Positions 59,857 through 64,000 of a stretch of 64,000 nt of DNA are shown here, in pieces (within the stretch, counting starts at the first letter, position 1; each line of letters opens with the position of its first letter). The stretch is taken from assembly GCF_030766935.1 (NCBI RefSeq), contig NZ_JASERL010000001.1, positions 186,001-250,000 on the forward strand, in the 5' to 3' direction. The position numbers and the translations under genes are program-made. The stretch comes from Streptomyces sp. KL109B (lineage in GTDB: Bacteria > Actinomycetota > Actinomycetes > Streptomycetales > Streptomycetaceae). The notes under the pieces are model-generated. The model searched no databases. It saw only the letters and a list, made by a program, of their open reading frames with translations, and was not told where the DNA came from.

Positions 59857-60267
59857 ATGAACATCACCATTCACACGAGCGCCCTGCCGCACGACGACCC
59901 GGACGCGTCGCTCGCCTTCTACCGCGACGTACTCGGCTTCGAGGTCCGCAGCGACGTCGGCCAGGGCCGGATGCGCTGGATCACCGTCGGCCCGCCAGGA
60001 CAGCCCGACACCTCCCTCCTCCTGGCGCCGCCCGCCGCCGACCCGGGCATCACCGAGGACGAACGCCGCACCATCACCGAGATGATGGCCAAGGGCACGT
60101 ACGGCTGGATCCTGCTGGCCACCCCGGACCTCGACGCCACCTTCGAGCGGGCGCAGTCCGGCGACGCCGAGGTCGTCCAGGAGCCGACCGAGCAGCCGTA
60201 CGGCATCCGGGACTGCGCCTTCCGCGATCCGGCGGGCAACCTCGTCCGCATCCAAGAGCTGCGCTGA
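59857..60267 (+). CDS. VOC-superfamily protein
   Basis: 136 residues, two beta-alpha-beta-beta-beta modules of the glyoxalase/bleomycin-resistance fold: SLAFYRDVLGFEVRSDV, then RWITVGPPGQPDTSLLLAPP, GWILLATPDLDATFERAQSGDAEVVQEP, and YGIRDCAFRDPAGNLVRIQEL. Metal-binding His/Glu of the fold appear only partly, so the catalytic type is unclear. It is followed 9 bp later by an AraC-type regulator on the same strand. Confidence 0.93.
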   Translation: MNITIHTSALPHDDPDASLAFYRDVLGFEVRSDVGQGRMRWITVGPPGQPDTSLLLAPPAADPGITEDERRTITEMMAKGTYGWILLATPDLDATFERAQSGDAEVVQEPTEQPYGIRDCAFRDPAGNLVRIQELR

Positions 60268-60276
60268 GGCCCCGCC

Positions 60277-60753
60277 ATGTGTCAGCCCGAGTGGCGGCGC
60301 GCACGCGTCGAGGCGCAGCGCCTGACCGACCTCGCCCGGCTGCGCCGCGTCCGCGACCGCATCGACCGGGAGTACGCGCAGCCGCTGAACGTGGAGGCGC
60401 TCGCCCGCGACGCCCACATGTCCGCCGGGCACCTGAGCCGGCAGTTCCGGGCGGCGTACGGCGAATCCCCGTACTCGTACCTGATGACGCGGCGCATCGA
60501 GCGCGCGACGGCGCTGCTGCGGCGCGGCGAACTCAGCGTCACCGAGGTCTGCTTCGCGGTCGGCTGCGCGTCGCTCGGCACGTTCACCACCCGCTTCACC
60601 GAGCTGGTCGGCATGCCGCCCGGGGCCTTCAAGCGGCGTGCGGAGGCGGCGGCGGAGGCGGAGGTCGAGGGGATGCCGGCGTGCGTGGCGAAGCAGGTGA
60701 CAAGACCGGTCAGGAATCGAGAAGTCCCGGACACCGCCCCGCCCATAGCGTGA
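60277..60753 (+). CDS. AraC-type transcriptional regulator (DNA-binding domain only)
   Basis: 158 residues. AraC double HTH is at about 25-120: LRRVRDRIDREYAQPLNVEALARDAHMSAGHLSRQFRAAYGESPYSYLMTRRIERATALLRRGELSVTEVCFAVGCASLGTFTTRFTELVGMPPGAFKR. There is no sensor domain. It lies between two VOC genes (9 bp and 5 bp gaps), a typical layout for a small AraC regulator with its VOC partner, likely one operon 59857-61430. Confidence 0.92.
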   Translation: MCQPEWRRARVEAQRLTDLARLRRVRDRIDREYAQPLNVEALARDAHMSAGHLSRQFRAAYGESPYSYLMTRRIERATALLRRGELSVTEVCFAVGCASLGTFTTRFTELVGMPPGAFKRRAEAAAEAEVEGMPACVAKQVTRPVRNREVPDTAPPIA

Positions 60754-60758
60754 CACCC

Positions 60759-61430
60759 ATGACGACAACCACCGCGCACACCGCGTCCACCGGCTCCACC
60801 TCCGTCTCCCTCGCGACCGTCACCCTGGAGGTCCCCGACACCGAGGCCGCCCACCGCTTCTACGCCGCCTTCGGAGTTGACGCCCACATCCAACTGCGGG
60901 CGTCCGAAGGGGAGTCCACCGGATTCCGCGGCTTCACGCTGGCGCTCACGGTGTCCGGGCCCGCCACCGTCGACGGCTTCCTCGACGCCGCCGTGGCCGC
61001 CGGCGCGACCGTCCTCAAGCCCGCCACCAAATCGCTCTGGGGATACGGCGGCGTCGTCCAGGCTCCGGACGGAACCATCTGGAAGGTCGCCACCTCGGCG
61101 AAGAAGGACACCGGCCCCGCCACCCGCGAGATCGACGAACTCGTGCTGCTGCTCGGAGTCGAGGACGTGAAGGCCAGCAAGCAGTTCTACGTCGACCAGG
61201 GCCTGGCCGTGGCCAAGAGCTTCGGCGGCAAGTACGCCGAGTTCACCTCCGACGCGACCAGCCCCGCCAAGCTGGCGCTCTACAAGCGCCGCGCCCTGGC
61301 CAAGGACCTCGGCGTCCCCGCCGACGGCACCGGCTCCCACCGCGTCGCCCTGACCGGCACGGGCACCGACACCACCTTCACCGACCCCGACGGCTTCACC
61401 TGGGAAGCCGCACCCTCCGCGCGGTCCTGA
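60759..61430 (+). CDS. VOC-superfamily glyoxalase-like protein
   Basis: 223 residues with two VOC domains in tandem. The first (about 15-115) has VSLATVTLEVPDTEAAHRFYAAFGVDAHIQLRASEG...GYGGVVQAPDGTIWKVATS, and the second (about 120-220) VLLLGVEDVKASKQFYVDQGLAVAKSFGGKYAEF...GTDTTFTDPDGFTWEAA. Actinobacterial homologues are annotated as glyoxalase. The preceding AraC gene ends 5 bp before the ATG. No metal ligand pattern can be confirmed. Confidence 0.92.
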   Translation: MTTTTAHTASTGSTSVSLATVTLEVPDTEAAHRFYAAFGVDAHIQLRASEGESTGFRGFTLALTVSGPATVDGFLDAAVAAGATVLKPATKSLWGYGGVVQAPDGTIWKVATSAKKDTGPATREIDELVLLLGVEDVKASKQFYVDQGLAVAKSFGGKYAEFTSDATSPAKLALYKRRALAKDLGVPADGTGSHRVALTGTGTDTTFTDPDGFTWEAAPSARS

Positions 61431-61451
61431 ACGCCCAGCACCCAGGGGATG

Positions 61452-61500
61452 GGACTGTGACGCCCATCGCCAACCTGATCGGCGTTTCGCGTCACAGTCC
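61452..61500. terminator. Inverted repeat downstream of the VOC operon
   Basis: Perfect 12-bp arms GGACTGTGACGC (61452-61463) and GCGTCACAGTCC (61489-61500) with a 25-nt loop that contains a smaller CGCC/GGCG hairpin. It lies 21 bp after the VOC stop and immediately before a 10-bp tandem array, and is a likely terminator or processing site. Confidence 0.7.
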
Positions 61501-61566
61501 TCTCGGGTCCTCTCGGGTCCTCTCGGGTCCTCTCGGGTCCTCTCAGGTTCTCTCAGGTTCTCTCAA
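61501..61566. repeat. 10-bp tandem array
   Basis: Four copies of TCTCGGGTCC, two of TCTCAGGTTC and a partial TCTCAAC span 61501-61566. They lie between the hairpin after the VOC gene and the palindrome before the TIGR03084 gene. Confidence 0.95.
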
Positions 61567-61574
61567 CTTCCCAT

Positions 61575-61588
61575 GCAAGCACGCTTGC
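61575..61588. promoter_or_regulatory. GCAAG/CTTGC palindrome upstream of the TIGR03084 gene
   Basis: GCAAGCACGCTTGC is an inverted repeat with 5-bp arms and CACG between, extending to CATGCAAGCACGCTTGCTTG. Such sites are typical of TetR-family operators. It lies about 68 bp before the start at 61656. No TetR gene is in the window beyond this point. Confidence 0.55.
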
Positions 61589-61655
61589 TTGTTTCTGGGC
61601 CCGCTGCCATGCTCCAAGCACGCCGCACACCGCCGTGCCCCGATTGGAGCGCACC

Positions 61656-62480
61656 GTGTCCGAACCGTCCGCCGTGTTCGACGACTTGCGGGACGAGAGC
61701 GAGGAACTCGACGCGATCGTGCGGGGGTTGAGCCCGGAGCAGTGGGCCGCCCCGACCCCCGCGCCCCGCTGGACCGTCGCCCACCAGATCGCCCACCTCG
61801 CCTGGACCGACCGCGCCGCCCTCCTCGCCATGAGCGACGCCGACGCCTTCGCGGGCGAGGTGGAGAAGGCGGTCGCCGCGCCCGAGTCCTTCGTCGACGA
61901 CGGGGCCGATGAAGGCGCCCGGCGGGACCCGGCCGCGCTGCTCGCCGGATGGCGGGAGGGGCGCGAGCGGTTGCAGGGGGTGCTGCGCGCCGCCGCGGCC
62001 GACAAGACCCGGTTCCCCTGGTACGGGCCGCCGATGTCCGCCGCCTCCATGGCGACCGGGCGGCTCATGGAGACGTGGGCCCACGGCCAGGACGTCGCCG
62101 ACGCCCTCGGTGTCGTACGGACACCCACCGACCGGCTCCGGCACGTCGCCCGGATCGGCGTACGCGCCCGGAAGTTCGCCTTCGACGTGCATGGCGGCAC
62201 CGCGCCCGAGAGTGAGTTCCGCGTCGAACTCCGGGCGCCGAGCGGTGAGTTGTGGACGTACGGGCCCGATGGCGCCGAGCAGAAGGTCACCGGAACCGCC
62301 CTCGACTTCTGCCTCCTCGTCACCCAGCGCGCGCACCGCTCCGACCTCGACGTACGGGCCGAAGGCCCCGACGCCGACCGGTGGCTCGACATCGCGCAGG
62401 CCTTCGCCGGGCCACCGGGGAAGGGGCGCGTGCCGAAGGGGAGTGTGTCGAAGGGGCGGGCGCCGAAGGAGGCCCGATGA
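61656..62480 (+). CDS. TIGR03084-family metal-binding protein (DinB-like)
   Basis: 274 residues. An N-terminal DinB/mycothiol-like four-helix domain: VFDDLRDESEELDAIVRGLSPEQWAAPTPAPRWTVAHQIAHLAWTDRAALLAM, with histidines that can bind metal, then MATGRLMETWAHGQDVADALGV. The tail has Lys/Gly repeats (GKGRVPKGSVSKGRAPKEAR), likely poorly conserved. The GTG at 61656 follows TGGAG by six bases. Its stop overlaps the AtuA-like gene by ATGA; the pair is a conserved actinobacterial arrangement of unproven function. Confidence 0.9.
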   Translation: MSEPSAVFDDLRDESEELDAIVRGLSPEQWAAPTPAPRWTVAHQIAHLAWTDRAALLAMSDADAFAGEVEKAVAAPESFVDDGADEGARRDPAALLAGWREGRERLQGVLRAAAADKTRFPWYGPPMSAASMATGRLMETWAHGQDVADALGVVRTPTDRLRHVARIGVRARKFAFDVHGGTAPESEFRVELRAPSGELWTYGPDGAEQKVTGTALDFCLLVTQRAHRSDLDVRAEGPDADRWLDIAQAFAGPPGKGRVPKGSVSKGRAPKEAR

Positions 62481-64000
62481 GCGGGCCCGTGCTGCGGATC
62501 GGCAACGCCTCCGGCTTCTACGGTGACCGGTTCGACGCCATGAAGGAGATGCTGACCGGCGGCGAGCTCGACGTCCTCACCGGCGACTACCTCGCCGAAC
62601 TGACCATGCTCATCCTCGGCCGCGACCGGCTGAAGAGCGCGGACCGCGGCTACGCCCGCACCTTCCTGCGGCAGCTGGAGGAGTGTCTGGGGCTGGCCGT
62701 CGAGCGGGGCGTCAAGGTCGTCACCAATGCCGGGGGTCTCAATCCGGCCGGACTCGCCGATGCTGTGAGGGAGTTGGCGGCGCGGCTCGGCGTCCCCGTG
62801 CGCGTCGCCCACGTCGAGGGCGACGACCTGCTCGCGACCGGCCGCTTCCCCGGCGCGCTCACCGCCAACGCCTACCTCGGCGGCGCCGGCATCGCCGCCT
62901 GCCTCGGCGCGGGCGCCGACATCGTGGTCACGGGGCGTGTCACCGACGCCGCGCTGGTGACCGGGCCGGCGGCCTGGCACTTCGGGTGGGCGGGCGATGC
63001 GTACGACCGGCTGGCGGGGGCCGTCGTCGCCGGGCACGTGCTGGAGTGCGGGACGCAGGCGACCGGTGGGAACTACTCCCGGTTCGCCTCCCGCGCAGGG
63101 GAGTTGGGGCGGCCCGGCTTCCCGATCGCCGAGATGCACGAGGACGGTTCCGCCGTCATCACCAAGCACCCCGGTACCGGTGGATTCGTCGAGGTTGGCA
63201 CTGTCACTGAGCAGTTGCTGTACGAGACCGGGGGTGCCCGGTACGCCGGGCCCGACGTGACCGCTCGCCTCGACACCGTCCGCCTGGAACCGGACGGGCC
63301 CGACCGGGTGCGCGTCCACGGCGTGCGCGGCGAGGCCCCGCCGCCCACTCTCAAGGTCGGGCTCAACCGGCTCGGCGGGTACCGCAACGAAGTCGTGTTC
63401 GTCCTCACCGGGCTCGACATCGAGGCGAAGGCGGACCTGGTGCGACACCAGATGGAGGACCACTTCCGCCGCGCCAAGTCCGGTCCGGAACAAGTCCGTT
63501 GGGAACTCGCCCGCACCGACCACCCCGACGCCGACACCGAGGAGACCGCGAGCGCCCTGCTCCGCCTCGTCGTGCGCGACCAGGACCAGGACGCCGTCGG
63601 CCGCGCCCTCAGCGGCGCCGCGGTGGAGCTGGCGCTCGCCTCCTACCCCGGCTTCCACGTCACCGAGCCACCCGGCAAGGGCTCCCCGTACGGGGTGTTC
63701 GAGGCGGCGTACGTGGAGCGCGCCGACGTCCAGCACGTCGCTGTCCTCCCGGACGGGGAACGCCGCCCCATCCCCGTAGGCGAAGGACCGACACGTCCTC
63801 TCGACCCCGTCGACGACCCCGAACTCCCGCCCCCGCCGCCACCGGGTCCGACGCGCCGCGTCCCCCTCGGCCTGATCGCGGGTGCGCGGAGTGGGGACAA
63901 GGGCGGCGACGCGAATGTGGGGGTGTGGGTGGAGACGGCTGCCGCGTGGCAGTGGCTGGTCCACGAGCTGACCGTTGAGCGGTTCCGCGAACTGCTCCCC
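62477..64000 (+). CDS. AtuA-family (acyclic terpene utilisation) protein, 5' part
   Basis: 508 codons are open from the ATG overlapping the upstream stop to the window edge. The DUF1446 domain has LRIGNASGFYGDRFDAMKEMLTGGELDVLTGDYLAELTMLILGRDRL, TNAGGLNPAGLADAVRELAARLGVPVRVAHVEGDDLL and DIVVTGRVTDAALVTGPAAWHFGWAGDAYDRLAGAVVAGHVLECGTQATGGNYSRF. The C-terminal domain begins VPLGLIAGARSGDKGGDANVGVW. In Pseudomonas AtuA is needed for citronellol and leucine-type catabolism; the family may act on CoA-linked or terpenoid acids. The stop lies beyond the window. Confidence 0.92.
   Translation, partial: MSGPVLRIGNASGFYGDRFDAMKEMLTGGELDVLTGDYLAELTMLILGRDRLKSADRGYARTFLRQLEECLGLAVERGVKVVTNAGGLNPAGLADAVRELAARLGVPVRVAHVEGDDLLATGRFPGALTANAYLGGAGIAACLGAGADIVVTGRVTDAALVTGPAAWHFGWAGDAYDRLAGAVVAGHVLECGTQATGGNYSRFASRAGELGRPGFPIAEMHEDGSAVITKHPGTGGFVEVGTVTEQLLYETGGARYAGPDVTARLDTVRLEPDGPDRVRVHGVRGEAPPPTLKVGLNRLGGYRNEVVFVLTGLDIEAKADLVRHQMEDHFRRAKSGPEQVRWELARTDHPDADTEETASALLRLVVRDQDQDAVGRALSGAAVELALASYPGFHVTEPPGKGSPYGVFEAAYVERADVQHVAVLPDGERRPIPVGEGPTRPLDPVDDPELPPPPPPGPTRRVPLGLIAGARSGDKGGDANVGVWVETAAAWQWLVHELTVERFRELLP

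Overview
The window is high-GC actinobacterial chromosome, almost certainly Streptomyces. Evidence is the strong third-position GC, frequent GTG/TTG starts, leaderless-looking genes, and Streptomyces-type families (XRE-DUF5753 plus DUF397, DUF2530, DUF2771, DUF3027, the HelD-class helicase, futalosine-route menaquinone genes, a GroEL2-like chaperonin). I see no rRNA, tRNA, CRISPR array, prophage, complete insertion sequence or biosynthetic cluster; this looks like core-type chromosome with small accessory or decaying patches.

Layout. 0-5.5 kb: 3' part of groEL, a rearranged Uma2-like gene, a replication-initiator-like HTH/zinc-ribbon protein, an XRE/DUF397 pair, small proteins and a frameshifted membrane-protein gene. 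5.7-8.9 kb: ECF sigma factor with a membrane partner, then a MerR regulator divergent from a DsbA-like protein and two SMR exporters. 8.9-13.9 kb: a MurNAc recycling locus (mupG, murP, murQ, murR). 14-20 kb: DUF4031, MFS exporter, HD hydrolase, mycothiol-dependent isomerase-type enzyme and a HelD-type helicase. 20-24.7 kb: cutC, copA with two CsoR-type operators, and a GT87 glycosyltransferase. 24.9-30.5 kb: an XPB-type helicase, its helicase-associated partner and a HAAS-like membrane protein. 30.5-38 kb: Fe-siderophore-type binding protein, HAD hydrolase, cold-shock protein, mqnD-mqnB, DUF2771 lipoprotein, MFS protein, DUF3027. 38-46 kb: a 1139-residue GHKL/Hsp90-like (sacsin-type) protein, a CtpE-like P-type ATPase, DUF2530, and an NCS2 purine permease. 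46-53.8 kb: RHH protein, MarR-MFS pair, a 29-residue membrane peptide, AKR, AraC, MBL hydrolase, SGNH hydrolase, a beta-propeller surface protein, a PPOX/F420 enzyme. 53.8-55.2 kb: a deletion scar that removed most of a TetR/ABC-export locus. 55.5-64 kb: serC, LysR/EamA pair, DUF4232 lipoprotein, two VOC proteins with an AraC regulator, and a TIGR03084-AtuA pair running off the end.

The most striking non-gene signal is a short interspersed repeat of roughly 50-65 bp that I count about 27 times, in both orientations. It has two hairpins and two subtypes (A and B) whose differences fall at positions that can pair with each other. It occupies every convergent intergenic gap longer than about 90 bp, lies in some promoter regions, supplies the stop codon of an MFS transporter, and is inserted in frame inside two long genes (the helicase-associated protein and the Hsp90-like ATPase). 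A second, unrelated element of about 60 bp is shared by the tail of the GT87 gene and the same island in the Hsp90-like gene. Several short tandem repeats with 9-, 10-, 12-, 15-, 17-, 21-, 35-, 39- and 72-bp units add to the picture of active small-repeat turnover.

Functionally, the window combines cell-wall recycling, copper efflux, respiratory quinone synthesis, protein folding, purine uptake, serine synthesis and several regulator-exporter pairs. Gene names rest on motif and family recognition by eye; no database search was possible.
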